A stretch of DNA of 64,000 nt from positions 1,054,001 through 1,118,000 of the forward strand of contig JAGVRJ010000014.1 in the NCBI GenBank assembly GCA_019059635.1, in the 5' to 3' direction. The notes beneath the pieces are model-generated. The model was not told the DNA's origin, made no database searches, and saw only the letters and a program-made list of their open reading frames with translations. Of this stretch, positions 22,601 to 31,685 are shown piece by piece. Source of the stretch: Proales similis. Taxonomy: Eukaryota > Rotifera > Eurotatoria > Ploima > Proalidae. Numbering within the stretch: the first letter of the stretch is position 1; each line of letters starts with the position of its first letter. A program made the position numbers and the translations under genes.

Positions 22601-24189
22601 GCATCTGGCCCCTGATCAAACTGCTTTGGGTGTTGGGAGCAATCGCTTCCTTGGGCCTCTACTTGAAAGTCCCTGGAGACAAACCAGTCCAAAGTGGACA
22701 TAGCTCGATGCAATCCCGTCATTCCGCAGCCCGTGAGTATCTCAGACAGCCAGAGAACCACACTCATAACCAAGACTGGTGCATGTGCGACAACTTCTTC
22801 TTCCGCACCAAGGCCATACTCAACACCAAGGCGAACATGATCAGCTTGGTCGTTTTCCCTCTAGGCTACCGGTCCGAGAAGGTCATCGTCAACAATCAGA
22901 GCGTGTTCGAGTACAGTCTTTATTTACAAAAGCCGCAAGCTGAACAGCTCCTCTTTCGCGCAAACGTATTTACAAAGGCCAAAATACTTGACAAGCTTTT
23001 CACAATAGAAATCTCAACCGATATTGCCTATGAGCCAAACTGGCGCTTGTTCTTGGTCATATCGAGTCCCGTTTCGATGAGGAGTTGCGTCGCCGACGTA
23101 GATCTTGTATTCCAGGCCGTGCCGTTCAGCCAGAAGCCGGGCGGCTTCGCCTGCTGCCTCAAGATGGGCAACTATGACGCGCCGGGCGCTCTTGACCAAC
23201 TCGACCAGTTTCTGAGCATCATGCGTCGCCTCGGCTACGAGAGGGTGTTCACCTTCGACTTTGACTACGAGGACTCGTCGATCAGGAGCAGACTCGACCA
23301 GATCTACAGCAAGCACGCCGACATACTCGAGACCGAACGCCTGCACTACCTGCCCAACATCGAGGGCAGCGACCAAGAGCCTCTATATTTACAAAGGTTT
23401 CCAAATTATGTTGATTCTCGAAAAAAAGATGCCTACGTTATTGATGAGAGGTTCATTGGCCTCGTGGCAAACACCTATACGATCGTTGAATGTTACGCCA
23501 GACTCTTGGATCGATTTAAATACATAACCATTCAGGATTTCGACGAGCTTATCCTGCCCAGGGCTTCTCCGTTTAATTCGATGCAGTGCCTCTATAATCG
23601 TTCTTTTATGCTTGACGGCCTTGAGAGCACCCACTCTTCTCAGCTGAAGCGGGGAATCAAGGCCCCGCCCTTCGGCGCCTATCACTACCCACATACCATA
23701 TATTTGCCCAATAGCGCCGTATTTCAGCTTTGTGAGCAGTTTGAACTTAAATTTAAAAAAATTCCTTGGCGATATTTTCTTAATTTCGGCCATTCACTTA
23801 CTAATATTTCAGTTCAGCTTGAGGTTCAACAAGACGTCGAGAGAATGCAATCGATTTGCAAATTGTTTGAAAAGAACAAGTCTTTGCTGCGCAACATCAA
23901 CGGTCCTCTCGAACGATTCGTTTTCGTTCAGCATCGCTATTTGTCACATTTTCTCATGCAACAGAAAGCGATCGTCAACTCTTCGTATTGTCACTTTGTT
24001 TCAATTCACGGTGTGAACGGAAGCCCAAATTTCGACAACTCACTGATGCGCCTTCCTATCGAGTATGGCAACTGGGCACACTTTCGCGGCGGAATCAAAC
24101 GGTCGGAACATTTCTTCGCTCGTACCATAACCGCTGATTTGAGCCTGTTCTCTTGCATCCTGGAAAAAGGGCCTTTGAAGATCGATTGA
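22591..24189 (+). CDS. GT92-like glycosyltransferase, copy 3
   Basis: Intronless, 532 aa. Short N-terminus MRNSIWPLIK, one membrane anchor, then the shared stem and lumenal domain: WCMCDNFFFR, PGGFACCLKMGNYDAPG, LPNIEGSDQEP, IQDFDELILP and QQKAIVNSSYCHFVSIHG. The HQK of the other copies is QQK here. The glycine-rich GQNG is GVNG. Start chosen by alignment with copy 2, with which it shares its 5' flank. The region after the core (about 23400 onward) diverges from copy 2 in short patches, with blocks such as the SFMLDGLEST region still similar. Function inferred as in copy 1. Confidence 0.7.
   Translation: MRNSIWPLIKLLWVLGAIASLGLYLKVPGDKPVQSGHSSMQSRHSAAREYLRQPENHTHNQDWCMCDNFFFRTKAILNTKANMISLVVFPLGYRSEKVIVNNQSVFEYSLYLQKPQAEQLLFRANVFTKAKILDKLFTIEISTDIAYEPNWRLFLVISSPVSMRSCVADVDLVFQAVPFSQKPGGFACCLKMGNYDAPGALDQLDQFLSIMRRLGYERVFTFDFDYEDSSIRSRLDQIYSKHADILETERLHYLPNIEGSDQEPLYLQRFPNYVDSRKKDAYVIDERFIGLVANTYTIVECYARLLDRFKYITIQDFDELILPRASPFNSMQCLYNRSFMLDGLESTHSSQLKRGIKAPPFGAYHYPHTIYLPNSAVFQLCEQFELKFKKIPWRYFLNFGHSLTNISVQLEVQQDVERMQSICKLFEKNKSLLRNINGPLERFVFVQHRYLSHFLMQQKAIVNSSYCHFVSIHGVNGSPNFDNSLMRLPIEYGNWAHFRGGIKRSEHFFARTITADLSLFSCILEKGPLKID
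23131..23271 (+). repeat. Homogenised core segment, GT92-like copy 3
   Basis: Third instance of the 141-nt block described at 19240. Confidence 0.85.
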
Positions 24190-24541
24190 ATTGAAACTTA
24201 AACCCATCTAGTTACAAGACTTGATAGAAAATCTTGCATTCTGTTCTGCTGCATTCACCCTGCATTAATTTAACCAATATAGGTCTCACTCGTTGAAATT
24301 TCTCTTTAACCTGAGAGCAGAAGGCTCAACTAAATTATATTAGTATTGTCACGGTTCACTTGAGGCTTTGATGACCAAAGGAAAGCTAAGAGACCTATCC
24401 CAAGCCTTTGGCGAAGAGCCAGCCATTGCTCTCTCTCTCTCTCTCTCTCTGCCTCTCAGTATCATAACTAATCGCATTTCATACCTCGACACTGGCTTTT
24501 CCCGACTAAATTATCTGGGCTATGAATAAAAAACCTGCAAA
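24190..24541. other. Spacer between GT92-like copies 3 and 4
   Basis: 3' flank of copy 3 and 5' flank of copy 4. It contains a (CT)n run at 24429-24450. It does not share the leader found upstream of copies 2 and 3. Confidence 0.6.
24429..24450. repeat. (CT)n microsatellite
   Basis: Uninterrupted CT dinucleotide run of about 22 nt, some 90 nt upstream of the copy 4 start codon. Confidence 0.9.
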
Positions 24542-26077
24542 ATGATACAAAAATTGATCAAGATAAGAACTATGCTGCAGATCTTAGGGACCGTTCTTTT
24601 ACTTTTCTGGTGTTTCCAGCTCAAGAGCTTTGGATCAGACGGACAAGGGGCTGAGAGAAAGAGCAAGCTGAGCCAAACAGAGCGCCTTTACTTGCCTGAC
24701 AACGCCGAATGGTGCATGATCGGCGACTTTTACTTTCGCAAAGTGGGCTTCCTGTACGCAAGGGACAACCTGTTCATAATTACGATTGTCAAGAAGCCGA
24801 GAGCCAAGCAGTGGGTCAGGTTCGAGTTCTCCGGCCAGAACACAGACGGCCGTCCGTTCGAGCTACATCAGAGTCTGCTGCTGGATAGTTTGATAGAGAA
24901 AGATGCCAACATCAAGATTGACGTAAACTTGCCTGAGCCAAACGTGTCCCAATATAGTGCGGTCTCGCTTCGCATTGTAGATCCCAATAAGACAACGAAC
25001 CAGTGTCAAGTGAACGTGACGCTCAAGACTGTAGTGCCGTTCGACCAGAAGCCGGGCGGCTTCGCCTGCTGCCTCAAGATGGCCAACTATGACGCGCCGG
25101 GCGCTCTTGACCAACTCGACCAGTTTCTGAGCATCATGCGTCGCCTCGGCTACGAGAAGGTGTTCACCTTCGACTTTGACTACGAGAATAAAGCGACCAG
25201 ATATCGACTGAACGAGATTTATCAAAAGAACAGTGACCTTGTGCAGCTCAGTCGACTGAGCCTGTTGCCCAATTTGGACGGCAGCGCGAGCGAGCCTCTC
25301 TACCTCAGCCAGTTTGGAATGTATCGAGAAGATCGCAAAAAGGAGAGGTGGTATTTCGGCGAGAGCTTCAATGGCATGGTGGCCAACACGTTTGCTGTCG
25401 ACGAGTGCTACGCTCTGCTCGCCGAAAAGTTCAAGTACATCACAGTGCAGGACTTTGACGAGCTGATTTTGCCCCGCTCGCAGCCATTGGAGTCGACCGG
25501 CTGCACTGGGCGCAAGTTCAACATGCAAGACGGACTGGCGGCATCTCTCGCCCACCAGCGGCCGACCGCAACTCGATCCTTCGGAATACTGCGATATCCG
25601 CAGGCTTTTTACTTGCCCAATGAGCAAGTCAACGACCTGTGTCAGTCTTACTTTTTGTTTAGACGCAATGCTCCCTGGTCATACTCGCTAAACAATATTC
25701 CTGGCAGCATAAATCCGCTCCAGATAGCCGCTTCAGCAGAAGCCGACCTTAAGAAGCTCGACTACGTTTGTTCTAGCTTCTACAATTATCAGACCGCGCT
25801 GCTTCCAGCGCGAACTGTGTTTGATCGAATCGTGTTCATCAGGTATGAGAACGCCTTTGAGCGGTTCTATTTGGAAAAAGGCATTTTTAATAGCTCCTAT
25901 GTGCTGCACACATCGCTTCACTCCTTCATGGGCGTGCCGAGGGCCAGGCCCAGCGAGTCAATGCCGGTCACTCTGGGCACGTGGTCTCACTTTAGAAAGG
26001 CGGTGCGCACCAGATCAACCATTCCAGCGGCGAATTTGGAAATTGACCTCAACTATTTATTTTGTATAAGAGGCTGA
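24542..26077 (+). CDS. GT92-like glycosyltransferase, copy 4 (most divergent)
   Basis: Intronless, 511 aa. N-terminus MIQKLIKIRTML then one membrane anchor. The lumenal domain keeps PGGFACCLKMANYDAPGALD, FTFDFDYENK and VQDFDELILP, but LPNIEG is LPNLDG and the C-terminal HQKAIVNSSYCHF motif is replaced by EKGIFNSSYVLHTSLH. The loss of the Lys-Ala and Cys-His residues shared by copies 1-3 suggests a changed substrate or weakened activity. Outside the 141-nt core the DNA is only distantly similar to the other copies. ATG at 24542 is the only good start. AATAAA at 26109-26114. It converges on the TASOR-like gene with a 114-nt gap. Confidence 0.68.
   Translation: MIQKLIKIRTMLQILGTVLLLFWCFQLKSFGSDGQGAERKSKLSQTERLYLPDNAEWCMIGDFYFRKVGFLYARDNLFIITIVKKPRAKQWVRFEFSGQNTDGRPFELHQSLLLDSLIEKDANIKIDVNLPEPNVSQYSAVSLRIVDPNKTTNQCQVNVTLKTVVPFDQKPGGFACCLKMANYDAPGALDQLDQFLSIMRRLGYEKVFTFDFDYENKATRYRLNEIYQKNSDLVQLSRLSLLPNLDGSASEPLYLSQFGMYREDRKKERWYFGESFNGMVANTFAVDECYALLAEKFKYITVQDFDELILPRSQPLESTGCTGRKFNMQDGLAASLAHQRPTATRSFGILRYPQAFYLPNEQVNDLCQSYFLFRRNAPWSYSLNNIPGSINPLQIAASAEADLKKLDYVCSSFYNYQTALLPARTVFDRIVFIRYENAFERFYLEKGIFNSSYVLHTSLHSFMGVPRARPSESMPVTLGTWSHFRKAVRTRSTIPAANLEIDLNYLFCIRG
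25046..25186 (+). repeat. Homogenised core segment, GT92-like copy 4
   Basis: Fourth instance of the 141-nt block described at 19240. Its near identity contrasts with the strong divergence of the rest of this copy. Confidence 0.85.
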
Positions 26078-26154
26078 GTCTTGGCTTCATTTGGTCTGAT
26101 TTCAATTGAATAAATAAATTATAAAATTGAAAAAATTATTAATTTGGCCATTGG

Positions 26155-26176
26155 CCTGTACGCAAGGGACAACCTG
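26155..26176. repeat. 22-nt fragment identical to part of GT92-like copy 4
   Basis: These 22 bases equal 24751-24772, which encode the LYARDNL segment of copy 4. The fragment lies past the copy 4 polyadenylation signal, next to the stop codon of the neighbouring gene. It is probably a relic of a partial duplication. Confidence 0.7.
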
Positions 26177-26191
26177 CGTACTCCACAGAGT

Positions 26192-28225
26192 CTACTTGAA
26201 CTTGTTCTCAATCTTGCGAGACAGATAGAGCAAAAGCTGCTTGTTCTTGACCACGTTCACGTTCGCCTGAGGCAGAAGCGATGTGAGTATTGCTCGATTG
26301 CAAGCTCGCGCGTGATCGTAGCTGCTGGCTGGATGCTGATCATAGCTGCTCGCTGCATCGCTTCTCTTTTTGTTCGGCAGCGTTCGCCCCATCTTCATGT
26401 AGGACAAGATCAGCTTGTTAGTGCTGTCTTTTAGGTCGAGCGTTCCGTTTTTCTCAAATTTCAAATTGTATTCGTCCACTTTGCTGAGATTGATTTCTAG
26501 TCGTTTGCAGGATTTGAACTTGAAATCGCTGCGTCCGGTCGTTTCGTAAACTATTCGCCATTTGGACGGCTTCTCGTACAGCTCCTCGATCACGTCGCCG
26601 TACATGTTGTAGAAGTAGTTGAACAACGCGTCCTCCTCTTGTTCCTGTTCGACCTTCGGCTCGAGCCGATTCTGCTCCGGAGCAGTTGGGTGAGAAGGCG
26701 GCTGTGTGGCAAGAGAATGGCCAGCCGATTTAGATTCGTTTTCTTGTCTGCTTTCGATCGTTTGACTTTCAGCTTTTGATTTGTTCGGCTCTCTTTCAGC
26801 CTGTCGACTGCCCGTTCTGGTGCTGCTGGTTGAACTCTTCGCCTGGCTACTGCTCAACTTGCTTGTTCGCGCTGGCCTCGAAATTTCCAAAACTCGAGCC
26901 GTCTTGTCTCTTCCTTCAACTTTCTTGTCGCTACTGGCTGCGATCGGAATGAAATCTGGCTGGAAAGAGATCGGCTCTCGTTGCGTCACACCTGCTCGCT
27001 GCTGTTCGCCAGTTCGTCTATCTCTCAGACGTTTGATGTATTGCGAAAACGAGTAGGGCGCTTTTTGGCTCGAATTCACGTCAATGCGTGCTGCGGGCCT
27101 GTTCAGTGCCAGATTGGTTGTCGGAGCATGAAGCGAGCTTCGTTTGAACTTGAACACAAACTGAGGCAGGACACAGTCCGGTGTTGGCTTTGGCTCGGCT
27201 GAGATGTCGTCGTGCTCGACCAAGAATAGCTGAAAACAAGCGGGCAAATGAACAAAATAGACGCCGGCTGGCGAAATGCGGTCAAACGCTCACCAGCGAG
27301 TGCGTGTAGCGATCTTTGACCGAGTCGGTCTCGGACGGGCTGCGTTTGCACAAGTAAATGTTGGCCGAGGCGTCCAGACCGAGTCCACGATGGTCAAACA
27401 CTTTGGTCAAACGAATGCGCGAGCACAACGAAACCACCTTTGAGCGACATGTAGAAGCAGGAGTTAGGTCGATGGCGAGAGGCTCACTTCACACCAAACG
27501 CAGTAAAGCTCTTCAATGTGCTGCTCGTAGCTGCGCGCCAGCAGAGTGTCTATGAACTTGCAAAAGTGGATGCCGAGCGCACTGTCGCCCAGCAGATTAT
27601 CGTCCTCGTTCTCGGACGGCACGCAGCTCACTCCGTTCTCGACGAGCTCGGTGAGCTGCGCTCGGTCCTTGCACACGAGCAGGCCGATTTTTGTGAACAG
27701 TTTGTCGCTCTTCGTCTTGCTTCTGTTCAGCCGCTGCTTGGCCTGTCTTTTAGAAATAAAGGACACTTGCTACAATCGCGATCGCCGCTGCCTACCGAAA
27801 CCGAGTGTCGAGCGAATCGTTGTTCACGGTCACCAGTCCGTCCAGCGAGTAGCCCCATTTGAACGACTCACTGTTTATGTCGATTGTAGCGACTCTCTCA
27901 CTGTGAATCGAAAGTTAAAGGCTCACACTAGCTGCTTCAGGCTGCTAAGGCTCTCGTCCCATTGACTCGGAAGGCTTTTTATGAACGCGCTCTGCGTCTT
28001 GGAGCAGAATATCAGCTGATGAAAGTTGGCCTTCATCCGCTCGTCCAAGTCGAACTGGCTGGGCGCAATCAGGAAGCCTTTAAATCAGAATGAGCAGATG
28101 AGCCTCAATCAGGATCAATTAGTTGAATTGAGACCTGAGCTAGACTCGGCCAGCACATCCAAAGAGTCGATTGCCATTTTGTGGACGCCAAGCGATGTCT
28201 CAACTTGAAGAGGCAAAATGCCCAT
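26192..28225 (-). CDS. TASOR-like protein with pseudo-PARP (DUF3715-type) domain, shorter paralogue
   Basis: Six minus-strand exons: 28225-28135, 28077-27927, 27900-27796, 27746-27488, 27437-27294, 27229-26192; all junctions in phase, 595 aa. The N-terminal about 280 residues follow the layout of the DUF3715 domain of vertebrate TASOR and TEX15: a helix with FCSKTQSAFIKSLP, then LLVCKDRAQLTELVENGVSC, LGDSALGIHFCKFIDTLL, KVFDHRGLGLDASANIYLCK and YTHSLLFLVEHDD. In TASOR this fold resembles a PARP domain without catalytic residues and acts in HUSH silencing of transposons. After it comes a charged, Ser/Gln-rich linker and a C-terminal segment (KWRIVYETTGR...DLKDSTNKLILSYMK) that recurs in the neighbouring gene. 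The family call is from memory of motif order, so moderate. Exon 1 is the least certain. Confidence 0.55.
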
Positions 28226-28642
28226 CTGCTTCACAGCTGCTCTCTACTGGCCCGGTCGTTTCATTACTAACATTGCATCATCTTCTGAGTCTTCGGGAGT
28301 CGACACGCTTGACTCGGGAGCTAAATTTCCAACATTTCTGGTCTTGCTCGGCGAACGAGAATCGACCTATCGAAACTAACACACAACTCGCCCGGCGTGC
28401 TCTCTCTCTCTCTCTCTCCAGTGCTTTTCTTTATTTCACAAATACGGTGCGCGAGCGGCCAATATACAATCAGAGAACATAAAACCAGAGCAGAAACAAA
28501 TAGCACACAGAAAGCAAAGAGTTCACATAGAGATGAGGAAAAAAATGCGAAAAAGTTTTCAAAAATCCAATCGACTCGATCGATGGCCTGCTGTTGAGCA
28601 CGCAACGTTGGTGCCATGTGAAATTCTTCTTTCGGCTGGTCA
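28226..28642. other. Spacer between the two TASOR-like genes
   Basis: Contains a CT run (about 28400-28419) and, for the upstream gene, a minus-strand AATAAA (TTTATT on +, 28430-28435). No coding sequence is recognised. Confidence 0.5.
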
Positions 28643-31252
28643 TCAGGTTCCAAGTCCGTTTAGAACAGAGTTGTCAATGTCAAATTCGCTGTAGAGCTCG
28701 TCGTAGTGGCTCTTCTGGCAGCTGAGGCCCAATGGACGACGATCGGCTCGATTAGAACTGGCGGACCGAGATGAGCTGTGACTTGCGGGCGGCGGCGACG
28801 GCGATTCACAGCTCGACTCGGACAGACTCGATGCTGAGCTGAGGCAAGAGAGGCCAGAGAGCGGCGACGACATGTACGGCGAGTGGGCAACTTTCTTCAG
28901 CTTGCTAGCTCGCTTTCGATGCTTCTTTGACTTTTTCTTTTTGCTTTTCTTTTTCTTTTTCACTTTTTTGCGTTTGCTCTTGCCGGACTGGTCGCTTTCT
29001 GAATCGTCTAGCTTTCTCTTTCGACTCTTGGCCACTGGGACTGGCGTTTCAGCCGCGTGTGGCAGCCTTTCGCTTTGCTCGGGTCCGCTTTGGTCCAATT
29101 TTGTCGTCTCTTGCTTGTCGTCTCGATCGTCGTCTCCATCATTATCGTGGTGGTGGTCGAGCCGGTGCGGATCGTGCTCGAATAGAAAAGCGCCGCACTC
29201 GTCCTCGCGGCTGCTTACTGTTAACTTGTGGTCGTCTTCTACGCTGTCCGGCGACGACGAGGACATTCTGTCCTGCGACTGACGCGCCGAACTGGCCGCC
29301 GAACGTTCGAATTTCACATCCTCGACAAACACAAGACCTCCGGCGTAGACCTCGCGCACCTGGCGCGACAGCTTTTTCAAGTTGCGCAGCGAAGACACGT
29401 CACTTGGCCGCACACTGTTCCTGATCTGCTCTCTCCTGGCCTTCTCAAGCTGCTGGCTCAGCTTTGGCTGGCTTGTCACCACAAAATGAATGAAACGTTG
29501 CTGAGCCCTGGCCGACGCGCTTGCCGTGCTCTTGTTGGCCGCCGTCTGACCAGCAGTTGCCGCCACTGACGACGTCGACGACCTAGTCCGCAGCGGCTGT
29601 TTGCTCACCACTGTGGTCGTGTCCGGCTCGCTGATCAGCTGAGGCTGCGCCGAGTCGCATTTCAAGTGGTAGAGAAAGTCGAGGCGGCGAATTTCGAGTT
29701 CGAACGCGTTTATGTTCGAGTCGTAAAATGGCTTCGAGTATTGAACGGGCGGCAGGTTCAAGTAGCGCTTGGAGACAATGACGACGTCGGAGCTCTCTTC
29801 CTCTTCCTCGTCGCTCTCGCACACTCGTTCGTACTTGAGCTGGTGCCTGTGTCGGCTCAGTTTGTCGTACAGGGTGCCCATGTCCGGCTCCCAGAAGCTC
29901 TGCTTCTTCTTCTTGCTGTTCGAGCCGGACGCGTACTTTTCAAACAGACGATGCAGCTCCTCTTTGACGACGGCCGTCTCGTTCTTGTTCAAGCCCGTGC
30001 CCGACTTGGCCGCCTTTTCTAGTGCGTGCAGACGCCTCTCGAGCACCCTCGCCTCGGCCATGAGACTGTGAGCGTCCGCTCGGCTTCCTTTTTGACTGTC
30101 GAGGCTGATGGCCTTCTGCAGGGACTTGAGCATTTTAAACGCCTCTGCTTGAACTGCTGAGCTCGACGCGCCACTGGCCGCACTGGCGAGTGCCGGCTTT
30201 GGCTCTACAGGCAACCGTGCGTTGGCCGCACTGCCAGACGCCTCCAGACAGGCGAGCTTTTTGATTCGCTTCATCTGATAGGAGATCAGGAGGCGATTGG
30301 TCGAGTCCTTCAAGTTCACTTTGCTCTTTGTCTGGTCTGTGAACTTCAACTTGCTCGTTCTTACGTCCTCCAGTTTGACCACCATTCGCCGCTCTGACTT
30401 GAACCACGATCGACTGGGAGCGTTGAGAAGCGACTTGGGTGCAAGTTCGCCCTCTACGCCTTCGAACTCGCCGCCGCCGCCGCCGCCGCTCGCTTCTTCA
30501 TCGACACTGCCTCCTCCTTCTCCTCCTTCTTCTGCTGCTTGATCGCCTTCAGCTCTGAGCCATGTGCCAGGCGCTTGAGAAGATCGCAGTCGACGACGAT
30601 TTGACAATCCATTCGACGTGTACAACTCGCTCTCGTGTTGGCCCTCTTTGCGCTTGTAGCTGAGAATGGCGATCGCCTGCACAGACTGGAGCGCGTCCGC
30701 CTCAGACTGGACGTCGATCGACTTGTAAAACAACGAGTTGGCGTAGCGTTCACCAATCTCCTGATTGCGTCGAGCGGCTCTGGCCGATATGCGCGCGTCT
30801 GTCTGGCTCGAGCTAGCTCTGGCTGGCAAGTCACTTGAGCTCGGGTGAACAAGCGCGGCGTTCTGAAATTTAACTTTGACCAGCACCAAATGAAGCCGGT
30901 CTGTGCTTGGTTGGTTGGCGTATGCGTTTAAAAGGCAGACGTCGATGAAACGGCAAAAGTGAGCTCCACTCTGCGCAGGACCGAGTCGCTTTTTCGGTCT
31001 GCGGTCTTCGACCAGATGCTCGGCTCGAAGGCCAGTCTGGGCGATCTGCTGCGCTTGCGTCTCGCTCGAGCATTCGTACAGAGCGTAGCGGCTGCGCTCT
31101 GGCTGGTCGCTTGATTTGGCATCAGTCGCCGACTGGGCACGGTCGACTCGTGTGACGGTGTCGAGCTGGAAGCCGTAATGGCAGAGGGTCTTGTCGAGGA
31201 CAAGCCGTCGCAGCAGTCTCCTTACGAGGCCTTTGTCTGAGTGCTCTTCCAT
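28643..31252 (-). CDS. TASOR-like nuclear protein, longer intronless paralogue
   Basis: One 869-aa frame from ATG 31252. It shares with the neighbour the pseudo-PARP core (YECSSETQAQQIAQTGLRA, then GPAQSGAHFCRFIDVCLLNAY) and a downstream block (VKLEDVRTSKLKF, NLKDSTNRLLISYQMKRIK), so the two are tandem paralogues. The middle has charged coiled-coil-prone stretches. The C-terminal third is very Ser/Asp/Lys rich with a strong nuclear signal (KRKKVKKKKKSKKKKSKKH). Compared with the shorter paralogue it lacks about 50 N-terminal residues, so an upstream exon may be missing from this model; none was found with confidence in 31253-31685. Likely role by analogy: chromatin silencing or transcriptional repression. 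That is inference. Confidence 0.55.
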   Translation of the reverse strand: MEEHSDKGLVRRLLRRLVLDKTLCHYGFQLDTVTRVDRAQSATDAKSSDQPERSRYALYECSSETQAQQIAQTGLRAEHLVEDRRPKKRLGPAQSGAHFCRFIDVCLLNAYANQPSTDRLHLVLVKVKFQNAALVHPSSSDLPARASSSQTDARISARAARRNQEIGERYANSLFYKSIDVQSEADALQSVQAIAILSYKRKEGQHESELYTSNGLSNRRRLRSSQAPGTWLRAEGDQAAEEGGEGGGSVDEEASGGGGGGEFEGVEGELAPKSLLNAPSRSWFKSERRMVVKLEDVRTSKLKFTDQTKSKVNLKDSTNRLLISYQMKRIKKLACLEASGSAANARLPVEPKPALASAASGASSSAVQAEAFKMLKSLQKAISLDSQKGSRADAHSLMAEARVLERRLHALEKAAKSGTGLNKNETAVVKEELHRLFEKYASGSNSKKKKQSFWEPDMGTLYDKLSRHRHQLKYERVCESDEEEEESSDVVIVSKRYLNLPPVQYSKPFYDSNINAFELEIRRLDFLYHLKCDSAQPQLISEPDTTTVVSKQPLRTRSSTSSVAATAGQTAANKSTASASARAQQRFIHFVVTSQPKLSQQLEKARREQIRNSVRPSDVSSLRNLKKLSRQVREVYAGGLVFVEDVKFERSAASSARQSQDRMSSSSPDSVEDDHKLTVSSREDECGAFLFEHDPHRLDHHHDNDGDDDRDDKQETTKLDQSGPEQSERLPHAAETPVPVAKSRKRKLDDSESDQSGKSKRKKVKKKKKSKKKKSKKHRKRASKLKKVAHSPYMSSPLSGLSCLSSASSLSESSCESPSPPPASHSSSRSASSNRADRRPLGLSCQKSHYDELYSEFDIDNSVLNGLGT

Positions 31253-31685
31253 GAGATGGATGCGATCTGTTCAATCAAAACGATATCATCACGGTGATGT
31301 TTGTTGCTTCCGCTGTCCGATGTTCTCTCTCTAACTACGTACTCTGATGCTCCTCTCTCTTGTTCTCTTACTTGCTCTGCTAGCCCAATATGCTCGCCCA
31401 ACACTTAGCATATATTATGCACATGCCTCAGTCCGCCCCCTCGCTCCCCTTCTCGCTTTTCAGTCAGTCGCTCAATGAGCTCTCGGGACTTGGTCGATGC
31501 CGGACGGACGGCGCTGACCTTGTTAGACGCTCCTCTTTTGGGAGCGAAGTTTCCAGCAAACCGAAGCAGAAAGTCGTCAGGCCGTCGGATTAAAGATTAA
31601 AGAAACGTTTATTCGAATCTCAATAGTGTGCAGAGTAAAAGTGGAGCTTTTCGAATTTATTTAAATAGGAGAACAAAAGACCGAA
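31253..31685. other. Spacer between TASOR-like gene and pinin
   Basis: 5' flank of the long TASOR-like gene and 3' flank of pinin. Pinin's minus-strand AATAAA reads as TTTATT at 31608-31613. An upstream exon of the TASOR-like gene could hide here but I could not support one. Confidence 0.45.
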
